Part shown: positions 24,642 to 34,583 of the stretch, one piece after another
Position numbering within the stretch: the stretch's first letter is position 1
How the letters are laid out: every line of letters begins with the position of its first letter
Source of the DNA: Dysgonomonas sp. 521
Lineage (GTDB): Bacteria > Bacteroidota > Bacteroidia > Bacteroidales > Dysgonomonadaceae
Direction of reading: 5' to 3'
Assembly: GCF_010501055.1 (NCBI RefSeq)
Contig: NZ_QVMO01000008.1
Location: 99,513 to 163,512, forward strand
Length of the DNA stretch: 64,000 nt
Program-made: the position numbers and the translations under genes
The notes under the pieces: generated by a model
What the model was told of the DNA's origin: nothing
The model's input: only the letters and a program-made list of their open reading frames with translations
The model's database searches: none

Positions 24642-27600
24642 ATGGCTAAACAAAAAAAATTTATTACGTGTGATGGTAATCAGGCTGCGGCACATATCTC
24701 GTATATGTTCAGTGAAGTAGCTTCTATTTACCCGATCACACCATCATCAACAATGGCAGAATATGTTGATGAATGGGCAGCCGCCGGACGTAAAAACATC
24801 TTCGGCGAAGTACTCAGGGTGCAGGAAATGCAATCCGAAGGTGGTGCTGCCGGAGCAGTACACGGTTCGTTGCAGGCAGGCGCGTTGACTACTACTTATA
24901 CAGCTTCGCAAGGGTTGTTACTCATGATCCCTAATATGTATAAGATTGCCGGGGAGCTTCTTCCTAGTGTATTTCATATATCAGCCCGTGCTCTTGCAGC
25001 TCAGGCTCTTTCTATTTTTGGAGACCATCAGGATGTTATGGCAGCTCGTCAGACGGGATTTGCCATGTTCTTCTCCGGGTCGGTACAGGAAGTGATGGAC
25101 TTGTCGGCAGTACCACACCTGGCTACACTTGAAGCACGCATTCCGTTTATGAATATATTCGACGGGTTCCGTACTTCTCACGAAATACAGAAAGTGGAAG
25201 AAATGGATCAAAATGACCTGATTCCGCTTATCGACCAAAAGGCGCTTCAGGAATTCCGCGACAGGGCTCTTAATCCTGAAAATCCGGTAACCCGTGGTAC
25301 GGCACAAAATGATGATATTTACTTCCAGTCGCGTGAAGCTGCAAATAAATTCTATGATGCGGTTCCTGAAATTGTAGAGAAATATCTTGCTGAAATATCT
25401 AAGATCACAGGACGCAAATATGGTTTGTTCGATTACTATGGAGCAGACGATGCCGACCGCGTAATCATTGCAATGGGTTCGGTAACAGAAGCTATCAAAG
25501 AAACTGTAGATTTCCTGAATGCTAAAGGCGAAAAAGTAGGTCTTGTGGCAGTTCACCTCTACCGTCCGTTCAAAGCTGAGGCGTTCTTGTCTGCTGTACC
25601 TAAAACAGCGAAGAAAATTGCAGTTCTCGACCGTACTAAAGAACCGGGAGCACTAGGACAACCACTATATATGGATGTAAAAGACTGTTTCTTCGGAAAA
25701 GCTGATGCTCCTGCAATTGTAGGTGGTATTTATGGTCTATCATCTAAAGATACTACTCCTGCTCAGATTATGTCAGTATACGAAAATCTGGCAATGAACT
25801 TGCCTAAGAACGATTTCACGATTGGTATCGTAGACGACGTTACATTCAAATCCCTTCCTCAAAAAGAAGAAGTTTCGGTAGACGATACTACATACGAAGC
25901 CAAATTCTACGGGTTGGGCTCGGATGGTACAGTAGGTGCAAATAAGAATACAGTTAAGATTATCGGAGATAACACCAATAAATATTGTCAGGCATACTTT
26001 GCTTACGACTCTAAGAAGTCCGGAGGTTTTACTGCTTCCCATCTTCGTTTTGGCGACAATCCTATCCGTTCTACATATCTGGTAAATACACCGAACTTTG
26101 TAGCATGTCACGTTCCGGCATACCTGCATCTGTACGATGTAACCAAAGGTTTGAAGAAAAACGGTACATTCCTGTTGAACTCAGTTTGGGATAAAGACGA
26201 AGTTGGTAACTACCTGCCCGATAACGTGAAAAAATATCTGGCTGTAAATAATATCAATTTCTATATTATCAATGCTACTAAGATCGCTACCGAAATCGGT
26301 CTTGGCGGACGCACCAATACTATCCTTCAATCGGCATTCTTCAAAATCTCGAACGTAATACCTTACGACCTGGCAGTAGAGCAAATGAAGAAATTCATCG
26401 TTAAGTCATACGGACGTAAGGGAGAGGATGTGGTTAAGAAAAACAATGCAGCCGTAGACCGTGGTATCGAAATAGAAAAGGTAGAAGTCCCTGCAGAATG
26501 GGCTAACATTGTTGTTGGCAAACCGGTAGAAGACGATGCTCCTGAATTTATCAAGAAAGTAGTTCGTCCGGTAAATGCACAACGTGGATATGACCTTCCT
26601 GTTTCTGTTTTCGTTGGTCGCGAAGACGGTACCTGGGATCATGGTACTACCGAATATGAAAAACGTGGAGTGGCAGCATTCGTTCCTGTGTGGGAAGCTG
26701 AAAACTGTATACAGTGCAACCAGTGTGCTTATGTTTGTCCTCACGCTACTATCCGTCCGTTTGTGCTGGATGCAGCAGAACAGGCAAAAGCTCCGGCTGA
26801 CGTGACTTTACTGAAAGCTCAGGGTAAGCAATTCGATGGTATGGGCTTCCGCATTCAGGTGGACGTTCTCGACTGTCTTGGTTGTGGCAACTGTGCTGAC
26901 ATCTGTCCGGGTAAAAAAGGAAATTCAGCCCTCAAGATGGTTGAAATCGGAACCCAGTTCCCTGAGCAAAACAATTGGGACTTCATGATCAAAAATGTAA
27001 CCAGCAAGGCTCATCTTGTAGATACTAAGCTGAATGTGAAGAATTCTCAGTTTGCAACTCCGTTGTTTGAGTTCTCCGGAGCATGTTCCGGTTGCGGCGA
27101 AACTCCATATATCAAACTCGTTACCCAGTTGTTCGGAGACCGCATGTTGATCGCCAATGCTACAGGTTGTACATCTATATATGGAGGTTCAGCTCCATCT
27201 ACTCCATATCGTAAGAATGAAGAAGGTAAAGGTCCGGCTTGGGCAAACTCGTTATTCGAAGATAATGCTGAATTCGGCTTAGGTTACGCATTAGCAAATA
27301 TGACGATGCGCGACAGATTGGTGAAACTGATGAATCAGGCTCAGGATTGTGATAAATGTTCTCCTGAAATAAAAGCCCTTTATAAAGAATGGGTGGAAAA
27401 TAAGGATGAGGCTGAAAAGACAAAAGAGCTTACAGCACAGATGCTACCATTACTTGAAGTAGAAAAGGATAAATGTGATTACTGTAAAGAAATCTATTCA
27501 TTGAAGCAATATTTGATCAAACGTTCAATCTGGATCTTTGGCGGTGACGGTTGGGCTTATGATATAGGTTTCGGCGGACTCGACCATGTACTGGCTACAG

Positions 27601-28211
27601 GCGAAGACGTGAATATCCTGGTTCTTGATACAGAGGTATATTCTAATACAGGAGGCCAGTCTTCCAAATCGACTCCGATAGCGGCTGTTGCCAAATTTGC
27701 TGCCGCCGGTAAGAAGATACGTAAAAAAGACCTTGGTATGATTGCCACTACATACGGATATGTATACGTAGCTCAGGTAGCTATGGGCGCCAATCAGGGA
27801 CAATGCCTGAAAGCGATCAAAGAAGCTGAGGAATACAAAGGCCCATCATTGGTTATAGCTTATTCCCCATGTATCAGCCACGGTTTGAGAAAAGGGATGG
27901 GGCACGCGCAGGATGAAGAAAAAGCAGCCGTTGCTTGCGGATACTGGCACTTGTGGCGTTACAACCCAATGTTGGAAGAAGAAGGTAAGAATCCGTTTAC
28001 GATGGATAGTAAAGAACCGGATTGGTCTAAATTCCAGGAATTCCTTGGTAATGAGGTTCGTTATACTTCTCTTCAGAAATCAAATCCGACAGAAGCTACA
28101 GATCTGTACGCTGCAGCTCAGAATAATGCGATGTGGCGTTATAAGAGTTACCAGCGTTTAGCCTCAAGTTCTTTCGATAAATTTGATGAGGCATCCGAAC
28201 TGCAAAATTAG
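24642..28211 (+). CDS. nifJ: Pyruvate:ferredoxin (flavodoxin) oxidoreductase
   Basis: A single-chain enzyme oxidising pyruvate with CoA to acetyl-CoA, CO2 and reduced ferredoxin. 1189 residues is the normal length. Domains in order: the pyrimidine-binding domain I (YPITPSSTMAEY near residue 27), domain II (about 260-410), the gamma domain, then a ferredoxin domain with two 4Fe-4S motifs, CIQCNQCAYVCP (about 689-700) and CLGCGNCADICP (about 745-756). The TPP domain has CSGCGE for the third cluster, GGDGWAYDIGFGGLDH and NTGGQSSKSTP. It is probably the central anaerobic pyruvate enzyme. It is monocistronic, ending at a strong terminator. Confidence 0.98.
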   Translation: MAKQKKFITCDGNQAAAHISYMFSEVASIYPITPSSTMAEYVDEWAAAGRKNIFGEVLRVQEMQSEGGAAGAVHGSLQAGALTTTYTASQGLLLMIPNMYKIAGELLPSVFHISARALAAQALSIFGDHQDVMAARQTGFAMFFSGSVQEVMDLSAVPHLATLEARIPFMNIFDGFRTSHEIQKVEEMDQNDLIPLIDQKALQEFRDRALNPENPVTRGTAQNDDIYFQSREAANKFYDAVPEIVEKYLAEISKITGRKYGLFDYYGADDADRVIIAMGSVTEAIKETVDFLNAKGEKVGLVAVHLYRPFKAEAFLSAVPKTAKKIAVLDRTKEPGALGQPLYMDVKDCFFGKADAPAIVGGIYGLSSKDTTPAQIMSVYENLAMNLPKNDFTIGIVDDVTFKSLPQKEEVSVDDTTYEAKFYGLGSDGTVGANKNTVKIIGDNTNKYCQAYFAYDSKKSGGFTASHLRFGDNPIRSTYLVNTPNFVACHVPAYLHLYDVTKGLKKNGTFLLNSVWDKDEVGNYLPDNVKKYLAVNNINFYIINATKIATEIGLGGRTNTILQSAFFKISNVIPYDLAVEQMKKFIVKSYGRKGEDVVKKNNAAVDRGIEIEKVEVPAEWANIVVGKPVEDDAPEFIKKVVRPVNAQRGYDLPVSVFVGREDGTWDHGTTEYEKRGVAAFVPVWEAENCIQCNQCAYVCPHATIRPFVLDAAEQAKAPADVTLLKAQGKQFDGMGFRIQVDVLDCLGCGNCADICPGKKGNSALKMVEIGTQFPEQNNWDFMIKNVTSKAHLVDTKLNVKNSQFATPLFEFSGACSGCGETPYIKLVTQLFGDRMLIANATGCTSIYGGSAPSTPYRKNEEGKGPAWANSLFEDNAEFGLGYALANMTMRDRLVKLMNQAQDCDKCSPEIKALYKEWVENKDEAEKTKELTAQMLPLLEVEKDKCDYCKEIYSLKQYLIKRSIWIFGGDGWAYDIGFGGLDHVLATGEDVNILVLDTEVYSNTGGQSSKSTPIAAVAKFAAAGKKIRKKDLGMIATTYGYVYVAQVAMGANQGQCLKAIKEAEEYKGPSLVIAYSPCISHGLRKGMGHAQDEEKAAVACGYWHLWRYNPMLEEEGKNPFTMDSKEPDWSKFQEFLGNEVRYTSLQKSNPTEATDLYAAAQNNAMWRYKSYQRLASSSFDKFDEASELQN

Positions 28212-28227
28212 TTTTAAAATAATAGTT

Positions 28228-28261
28228 AAAAAGGGGGATTCTGTTTGGAATCCCCCTTTTT
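28228..28261 (+). terminator. Intrinsic terminator of nifJ
   Basis: AAAAAGGGGGATTC (28228-28241) pairs with GAATCCCCCTTTTT (28248-28261) around a 6-nt loop. This is a 14-bp stem ending in Ts, 17 bp after the nifJ stop. Confidence 0.95.
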
Positions 28262-28351
28262 ATGTTTTCATTTGTATTAAAAATAAGAGACTATTCTTGA
28301 TTGGAGGCATTTTTTACATAATAAATAAATAATTAATTTAAAAAAAAATAT

Positions 28352-28359
28352 TATCTTTG
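28352..28359 (+). promoter_or_regulatory. -7 box of the gldKLMN operon
   Basis: TATCTTTG matches the TAnnTTTG element and lies 41 bp before the gldK ATG, in an AT-rich region. An exact TTTG at -33 is not visible. It is the only good promoter sign before the type IX operon. Confidence 0.65.
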
Positions 28360-28399
28360 CCTCACTTGATATATAGTTACTATAACTGATACAAAACAT

Positions 28400-30562
28400 A
28401 TGAACAAAAAGACTTTACTGACTTCACTACTATTGCTCTGTGTGTCAATAGTTTCTTATGCTCAAAGCGAGAGCTCGGGGCAATATTCGGTTCCTTCCCG
28501 AAATGAATATTTATTAAAAGATCCGGTATGGTTTATATCCATTGGTGGGGGTGCTCAGATGTATATAGGCGAAGATGATGATGGTGTAGGTGGAAACCGT
28601 CCTTCATTTAAGAGCCGGTTGACTCTGGCTCCAACGCTTACTGTGGGGCGCAGAATGAGTACATTCGTTACCCTTCGTGCCCAGTTGTCGGGTGGTAGCC
28701 TTCATGGGTTCAATGATGGCTGGAGTGGTACATATGATGTTTGGTGGAAACATGGTACTCATGGCGATGGTTTGAAAATGCTTACAAAAGATCCGGCCTG
28801 GGATTACATGGGTTGGATTGAAGGCATTGATTATGACTATAGTCCGGTTGATGAAAGTGGAGTCTCTGTATGGCATCCGCTAGGATATCAGCCCAACGAA
28901 CAATATTATATGCAACATCTGCGTTATATGAGTATATCCGGAGATGTGCAGATCAATTTACTTAACCTGTTGAACGGTTACCAGCCCGAACGTAAGTTTG
29001 AAGTAAATCCGTTTGTGGGAGTTGGGATGTACCAACGTTTTGCTCATAGAGGGGTTAAAACCGCAACTATGTTTGGTGGTAGCGGTGGTTTGAATCTGGG
29101 ATTCAATTTTACAAGGCATTGGCAAATATTTGGAGAAGGTCGACTTGTTCTTATTGGAGATACATTTGATGGCCAAAAAGGAGATAAGAGTACAAATGGT
29201 ATGGCTCAGGCTACTATAGGTGTGACATATAAGTTCAGAAACCCTAAATATATTGATCCGGCTCTCGAAACCCGTTTGCTTTTACCTTATAATATAGCGC
29301 GTGCTTGTGATAATATGGTTTTGGTTCCGGGAGGTAATATCGAACTGGGTACAGGAATTGATCCGTTATGGGGCGATGAAGTACCTCGCAAGTTAGTGGC
29401 GGTTAGCCCTTTCTGGATGGATGAGACAGAAGTTACAAACAAACAGTATCGCGAATTTGTTTACTGGGTTCGTGACTCTATTATAAGAGAGCGTTTGGCA
29501 GATCCTGCGTATGGTGGAGACCCTACGTTTAAAGTATTAGTTAAACCAGATGATCGTAATAACTCTGTAGGCCAGCGTTTGAACTGGAATAAATCAATCC
29601 CTTGGAAAAATCCGACGCAACGTGAAGCTGCTGCTATTGCGAGTGTTATGGGAGGTAATCCGTATGCTGCCGACAAATCAGGTTTAGTAAGTGCTGCTTT
29701 AAATTATAAATACGATTGGTTTGATTCTAAGAGTTATTTTGCATTTTTAGCAAAACTAAAAGAGGGTGATGCACGTTCTATTGTTATATCGAAAGATACA
29801 GCGTATGTAAACTCCAGAGGCGATATTATTCGTGAAACATTAGCCAGAACGTCACATGGAGATAAAATGGATTTCACAAACACATACATTGTGAACATCT
29901 ATCCGGATGTAATGGCATGGATGACGGATTTTGCTAACGCCAAGAGTGAGCAATATGTAGGAAAATATTTTACAGACAAAGCCTATGATGGTCATCCTGT
30001 AGTGGGTGTATCCTGGGAAATGGCCGATGCTTATTGCGCCTGGCGTACAGACCGCATGATAGCAGAAAAGAAATGTAAACTGAATGGATTTGAAGGTTAT
30101 CGTTTGCCTACAGAAGCAGAATGGGAATTTGCAGCCAGAAATGGTCGCTCAGAATTGACCTACCCTTGGTATTCAGATAAGACTCATACTACTGATGGAT
30201 TGGCTCATGCAAACTTCAGAGCATCGAAAGACCTGAAAGACTTGATTTCGCCGGTCGCAACATTCTTGCCTAACCGTTTCGGTTTGTATGATATGGCTGG
30301 TAATGCCGCAGAATGGACTACGACAACTTTCACTGAGTCTGTAGACCGTATGGCTGATGAGGCGAATCCTGACTTTAGCTATAGGGCTGTGCTTGCAGAT
30401 CCGAAAGTGTTGAAACGTAAAATTGTAAAAGGTGGTTCATGGAAAGATTCTACTGTTAAGTCAGGAGATCGTTCTGTAGAATTCCAAGATAAAGGCCGTT
30501 CATTCATTGGTTTCAGATGTGTAAGAACATGGAACTTTAATGAAAAAGGTAAAGTCTATTAA
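28400..30562 (+). CDS. gldK: Type IX secretion component GldK/PorK with an extra N-terminal barrel-like domain
   Basis: The C-terminal part (about residues 304-720) is the SUMF1/FGE-like domain of GldK/PorK: DNMVLVPGGNIELG, VSPFWMDETEVTNKQYREF, PVVGVSWEMADAYCAWR, YRLPTEAEWEFAARNG and GGSWKD. GldK and GldN form the periplasmic ring of the type IX system. The first 300 residues are unusual. After a type I signal peptide ending SYAQ there are beta-strand-like segments (PVWFISIGGGAQMYIGE, VNPFVGVGMYQRF, TIGVTYKFRNP) like an OmpA/OMP barrel domain. The known PorK is a lipoprotein, but here no lipobox is visible (the LLLLC lacks the consensus). It starts the gldKLMN operon. Confidence 0.9.
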   Translation: MNKKTLLTSLLLLCVSIVSYAQSESSGQYSVPSRNEYLLKDPVWFISIGGGAQMYIGEDDDGVGGNRPSFKSRLTLAPTLTVGRRMSTFVTLRAQLSGGSLHGFNDGWSGTYDVWWKHGTHGDGLKMLTKDPAWDYMGWIEGIDYDYSPVDESGVSVWHPLGYQPNEQYYMQHLRYMSISGDVQINLLNLLNGYQPERKFEVNPFVGVGMYQRFAHRGVKTATMFGGSGGLNLGFNFTRHWQIFGEGRLVLIGDTFDGQKGDKSTNGMAQATIGVTYKFRNPKYIDPALETRLLLPYNIARACDNMVLVPGGNIELGTGIDPLWGDEVPRKLVAVSPFWMDETEVTNKQYREFVYWVRDSIIRERLADPAYGGDPTFKVLVKPDDRNNSVGQRLNWNKSIPWKNPTQREAAAIASVMGGNPYAADKSGLVSAALNYKYDWFDSKSYFAFLAKLKEGDARSIVISKDTAYVNSRGDIIRETLARTSHGDKMDFTNTYIVNIYPDVMAWMTDFANAKSEQYVGKYFTDKAYDGHPVVGVSWEMADAYCAWRTDRMIAEKKCKLNGFEGYRLPTEAEWEFAARNGRSELTYPWYSDKTHTTDGLAHANFRASKDLKDLISPVATFLPNRFGLYDMAGNAAEWTTTTFTESVDRMADEANPDFSYRAVLADPKVLKRKIVKGGSWKDSTVKSGDRSVEFQDKGRSFIGFRCVRTWNFNEKGKVY

Positions 30563-30590
30563 GAAATAAAACTTTTAGAGTAATTCTCGA

Positions 30591-31580
30591 ATGAAAAAAG
30601 CATGGCATAATTTTAGACGGTTAATAGCTAGTAGGAGAGGACAGACTGTATTTAATATCCTCTATAGCTGGGGTGCTGCTGTTGTTATTCTTGGAGCAAT
30701 GTTTAAAATTATGCATATACAAGGCGGTAACGAGGTCTTAATGATTGGTATGATTGTGGAGGTTATCGTTTTTATCGCTGCCGGATTTGACTATACATCG
30801 CCGTCAGGAAATGAAGTTGGAGCAAATGCTTTATCTGGAGTAATTATAAGCGGAGCTAACTATGATGACAACTCGTCATCTGATATAAAAACAACAGGAA
30901 ACGGAAAGTCCGGAAGTAGTACAGCTGCTTCCGGCGTCTCCGGTTCTTCGGTCGTAGTAGTTGGTGGATCATCCTCAGGTGGTGGTACATCCTTTCCCGG
31001 CAGTACCTCTTCAGGAGGTGGCGTTGTTCAATCGGGAGGTGGTAGCGGCCAAGGTGGTACAACTACAGTTGTAGGTAATGCTGGAGGCATTCCATCATCG
31101 CCTGCATCCGGTGGTTCGTATGCAGCCACGTCGTCAGGAGGCCAGTCTTCTACAGTAAGGACAGGCGCACCTGATTATGGACAAAGTGTATCCGATACAG
31201 CCCAAAATTTAGAAGAATTTTCGACTACGATACAGTCTTTGAATGAAGCTTCGCAGAAACTGTTGAAAGCTTACAACCAGATCACCGAAACAAACGGATT
31301 TGTAGATAATATAACTACATTAAACCAGAATGTTAGTGGTTTGAACGATGTATTTAACGCACAATTACAGACTATAACTGAACAAATGTCGGCTATCCGG
31401 TACATTAACGATAGCTTGAGTAGGATGAAGAATTTATATGATGGAGCTATTGGTGATAGTTACATGTTCAGAGAAGAGTCTGCAAAAATGACGAAACATA
31501 TTGAAGCTTTGAACAATGTATATGCTCGTTTATTGCAAGCTATGACGACTAATAATAATCCAAACCAACCTAAATTCTAA
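30591..31580 (+). CDS. gldL: Type IX secretion / gliding motor protein GldL
   Basis: Inner-membrane protein that with GldM forms the proton-driven motor of type IX secretion. Two N-terminal helices are visible (about residues 22-42, FNILYSWGAAVVILGAMF, and about 50-65, VLMIGMIVEVIVFIAAGF). They include the conserved KIMHIQG and the Glu of VEVIVF expected in the second helix. The 329-residue protein is longer than many GldL because of a Gly/Ser/Val-rich low-complexity stretch (about residues 95-190). The C-terminal coiled coil (about 205-300) would contact partners. It lies 28 bp after gldK and 38 bp before gldM. Confidence 0.93.
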   Translation: MKKAWHNFRRLIASRRGQTVFNILYSWGAAVVILGAMFKIMHIQGGNEVLMIGMIVEVIVFIAAGFDYTSPSGNEVGANALSGVIISGANYDDNSSSDIKTTGNGKSGSSTAASGVSGSSVVVVGGSSSGGGTSFPGSTSSGGGVVQSGGGSGQGGTTTVVGNAGGIPSSPASGGSYAATSSGGQSSTVRTGAPDYGQSVSDTAQNLEEFSTTIQSLNEASQKLLKAYNQITETNGFVDNITTLNQNVSGLNDVFNAQLQTITEQMSAIRYINDSLSRMKNLYDGAIGDSYMFREESAKMTKHIEALNNVYARLLQAMTTNNNPNQPKF

Positions 31581-31618
31581 AAGAAAAAACTGAATTAGAA
31601 ACTAAAAGAGAATAAAAG

Positions 31619-33187
31619 ATGGCTTTAAGTAAAGGGCAATTGACAAGGCAGAAGATGATAAATCTGATGTATCTGGTTTTTATTGCGATGCTGGCTTTAA
31701 ATGTTTCTACAGAGGTGTTGGATGGATTTGTGATGATTAATGATAATATTCAGGAATCGATCGAAGTCACAGATGAGCGTAATAAGCAAATATATGCGGA
31801 TATCAATGCTTCCTATGATAGTAATCCTGAAAAAACCAAAGATTCTTATGATAGGGCACAGGCTGTAAAGGTCAAGACTGATTCTATCTTTGGCTATCTT
31901 CAGCATTTGAAGCTTGAAATAGCCAAGAAGAGCGACGGAGCCGATGCCGATATTGATAACTTGAAATCGAAGGATAACCTGGATGCTTCTTCCGAAGTAA
32001 TGCTCTCACCGGTGGGTGGACACGGAAAAAGATTAAAAGAAATGTTGGATCGCTACCGTGAGGTTATGGTCGCTCAGATACCCGATAGTGCAAAGCGTAA
32101 GATAGTGATGAGTACCCTATCCACAGAGCCTTCTCCCAGAGCTAAAAAGGAGAATAAATCGTGGATAACGGCTTCTTTCGAAAATATGCCGAGTATCGCA
32201 GTTATTACTTATCTGTCGGAATTGCAGGTAAATGTAAAGCAGGCAGAAGGGGAGGTGCTGAATGATTTGGCGAAGAACATTGACTTAAAAGATATTCGTG
32301 TAAACGAACTGAGTGCTTTTGTTGTGCCACAGTCGAGTATGGTTATGAAAGGTGTGCCATACAGGGCTAATATTATTTTGGCCGCTGTAGATACAACTCA
32401 ACGTCCTCGCATAGTTGTAAATGGCAAAGAGTTGCCGACTGAAAAAAATGGTATGTATGAAGCAGGTACAGGCGCTGTAGGTACATTCAGATTCAATGGT
32501 TTCATTGAAATGATGGACAGAAGCGGTATGCCTGTTAAACGGGATTTTTCTCAGGAATATACAGTAATGGAACCGATGGCAACAGTTGCTCCGCATTGGA
32601 TGGATGTGTTGTATGCAGGTGTTCAGAATACGCTGACAATTACCGTGCCGGGAGTAGCAAGTCAGGATGTACAGGCAACAGTCGTAAGCGGAGGTACTCT
32701 GAGAGCGTCCGGTAAAGACTGGGTAGCAGTGCCGTCAGCCTCGATGATCGGCCAGAAATTTGTGATTTCTGTATCTGCTAAAGTAAATGGAACACAACAG
32801 TTTATCGCCCGTAAGGAATTGAGGATACGTCCTTTGCCTGAGCCGCTTCCGTTTATTGAATATACAGACCAGAATGGCAGTCCTAAAGTCTTTAGAAAAG
32901 GAGCTTTAGCCAGGTCTATTATTTTGAATACACCGGGAATAAAGGCTTCTATAGACGATGGTATCTTAAATATTCCATTTCAGGTACTAAGTTTTAGAAC
33001 AATGTCGATTGATGCGATGGGTAATACGGCACCGGAAATGTCTAATGGAGCAAGTTTTTCATCACGTCAGTTAGATCAGATAAGAAGAATGACTCGAGGT
33101 ACGGTATTCTATATTTCAACAATAAAAGCGAAAGGTCCGGATGGTGTTGAACGGGATTTGTACCCAATGGAAATAAGGATTAATTAA
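31619..33187 (+). CDS. gldM: Type IX secretion / gliding motor protein GldM
   Basis: A 522-residue single-pass inner-membrane protein. The N-terminal cytoplasmic/TM segment MALSKGQLTRQKMINLMYLVFIAMLALNV (about residues 1-29) is the family signature. A long periplasmic part follows, with predicted D1-D4 domains; GAGTGAVGTFRFNG and TVMEPMATVAPHWMDVLYAGVQN are typical. GldM spans the periplasm as a dimer from the GldL motor to the GldK/N ring, transmitting force. It is third in the operon, 21 bp before gldN. Confidence 0.95.
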   Translation: MALSKGQLTRQKMINLMYLVFIAMLALNVSTEVLDGFVMINDNIQESIEVTDERNKQIYADINASYDSNPEKTKDSYDRAQAVKVKTDSIFGYLQHLKLEIAKKSDGADADIDNLKSKDNLDASSEVMLSPVGGHGKRLKEMLDRYREVMVAQIPDSAKRKIVMSTLSTEPSPRAKKENKSWITASFENMPSIAVITYLSELQVNVKQAEGEVLNDLAKNIDLKDIRVNELSAFVVPQSSMVMKGVPYRANIILAAVDTTQRPRIVVNGKELPTEKNGMYEAGTGAVGTFRFNGFIEMMDRSGMPVKRDFSQEYTVMEPMATVAPHWMDVLYAGVQNTLTITVPGVASQDVQATVVSGGTLRASGKDWVAVPSASMIGQKFVISVSAKVNGTQQFIARKELRIRPLPEPLPFIEYTDQNGSPKVFRKGALARSIILNTPGIKASIDDGILNIPFQVLSFRTMSIDAMGNTAPEMSNGASFSSRQLDQIRRMTRGTVFYISTIKAKGPDGVERDLYPMEIRIN

Positions 33188-33208
33188 TTAACACAAAATA
33201 TACATCTT

Positions 33209-34081
33209 ATGAAATATATCGTTTCATTAATGTTTGGTGGACTACTTATGACGAGTTCACTTATTGCGCAAAACTCAGCAAACAACGCATACAGGATGAT
33301 GAATGGTTCGCCAGCTACATCTACTACAGAAGATATGGTCACTGAAATCTCGTCCAGAGAACTTTTCGTTATGGAAAACTCTATGAATGATTATTATTCT
33401 GCCACATGGACGCGTGATATATACCGGGAAGTTTATGATGTGGAAGGCAACGAATCTCTGTTCTATCCTGCAGTATCTACAGACAAACGTGCGAATTTAT
33501 TCTCACTTCTTGTGAATCTTATTTCAGACAATACTATTACAGTATATAAGTTTGAAGACCAGCCGGACTTCAACGACAATAGCGCCCTGACAGCTAAAGA
33601 AGTAATGGAACAGAACCGGATCGGATTTACTGAAAACGATAATAATACTTTGGCAGTGAAACGTGAAGATCTGGCAAATATGAATATTATCGGTTATCTG
33701 GTAAAAGAAAGGTGGTATTATGATATTAAGACCGGAAAAGGCGATGTGCGCGTTCAGGCTATTTGCCCGGTCGTTTGCGACAGAGGAAGACAATTCCCTA
33801 TGTTCTGGGCAATGTTTGACGATGTAAGCGTTTATCTGGCCAGAGCGATTTCTCCGGTAGCGGTTGCTAATATCACTCCGGTATTGAGTAACGCGTCTAT
33901 CTATGATATTTTCAGGAACAGGTATTACAGAGGTTGTATTTACCGTGTTGGAATGAGAGACCTGGGTAAATATTTTACAACTCCTGAAAGCCTTGCCAAA
34001 GAGCGTCAGCGTATCGAAACTGAATTGGACTTCGTTCAGTCACGATTCGATGCTGTAGCTACTGCTCATCACGAGAATTAA
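33209..34081 (+). CDS. gldN: Type IX secretion ring protein GldN/PorN
   Basis: A 290-residue periplasmic protein with a signal peptide (about residues 1-20, ending LIAQ). Its body contains the family stretches WTRDIYREVYDV (about 69-80), YYDIKTGKGDVRVQAICPV (about 170-188) and FWAMFDDVSVYLARA (about 198-212). GldN/PorN binds GldK/PorK to build the 50-nm ring under the outer membrane. It closes the operon and is followed by a terminator. Confidence 0.94.
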   Translation: MKYIVSLMFGGLLMTSSLIAQNSANNAYRMMNGSPATSTTEDMVTEISSRELFVMENSMNDYYSATWTRDIYREVYDVEGNESLFYPAVSTDKRANLFSLLVNLISDNTITVYKFEDQPDFNDNSALTAKEVMEQNRIGFTENDNNTLAVKREDLANMNIIGYLVKERWYYDIKTGKGDVRVQAICPVVCDRGRQFPMFWAMFDDVSVYLARAISPVAVANITPVLSNASIYDIFRNRYYRGCIYRVGMRDLGKYFTTPESLAKERQRIETELDFVQSRFDAVATAHHEN

Positions 34082-34103
34082 GAAATAAAATATAAAGTTG
34101 AAG

Positions 34104-34137
34104 AGGTTACTTAGATGAGTAACCTTTTCTGTTTTTA
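34104..34137 (+). terminator. Intrinsic terminator of the gldKLMN operon
   Basis: AGGTTACT (34104-34111) pairs with AGTAACCT (34118-34125) around the loop TAGATG, then TTTCTGTTTTT. It lies 22 bp after the gldN stop. Confidence 0.9.
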
Positions 34138-34225
34138 TATAGATTCAGCTGAAAGTTATTATTGAAAGAATATCTCTGTTTTTTTGAAATAAAATTATCT
34201 AGTATAAAGTTCTTTGACATACTGA

Positions 34226-34408
34226 GAAATTGTTTAAATTTTATACGAATATTTTATTATACCTTTTTCTTCGTTCATTTTTAGTCTGTTTTCGGCTGTT
34301 TTTTCCTTTCTCTCAACTCAACCAGCGGTCACAGGAGCAAAGCGTATGTAAATAAACATCTCTAAAAACATCTCTAAAAATTTGAACGAATAAAATTTAA
34401 ACAGTTTC
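34226..34408. mobile_element. MITE, GAAAYTGTTTAAAT-ended family, copy 3
   Basis: GAAATTGTTTAAATTTTAT at the left end and ATAAAATTTAAACAGTTTC at the right enclose a core with TTCTTCGTTCATTTTTAG, TTTCCTTTCTCTCAACTCAACC and GCGGTCACAGGAGCAAAGCGTATGTAAA. The same core modules appear, inverted, in the element at 6005. The first of them also appears in the element at 57788, whose ends are different. No clear target duplication. Bases 34409-34583 after it are AT-rich and hold nothing else I can support. Confidence 0.85.
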
Positions 34409-34583
34409 TGAAAGGAAAAATAAAGTAACAATATAAATATACAGGATACCGTTACTTTTGTTACTTTTTTGTTCTTTGATTTATTTGTATTTTGTGCCTT
34501 AGCGTCTTTGCGAGAATAAAAAAGTAACAGAGAAAAACAATAAAGAAACTGTCACTTTTGTCACTTTTTTTGAATGAGCATGA

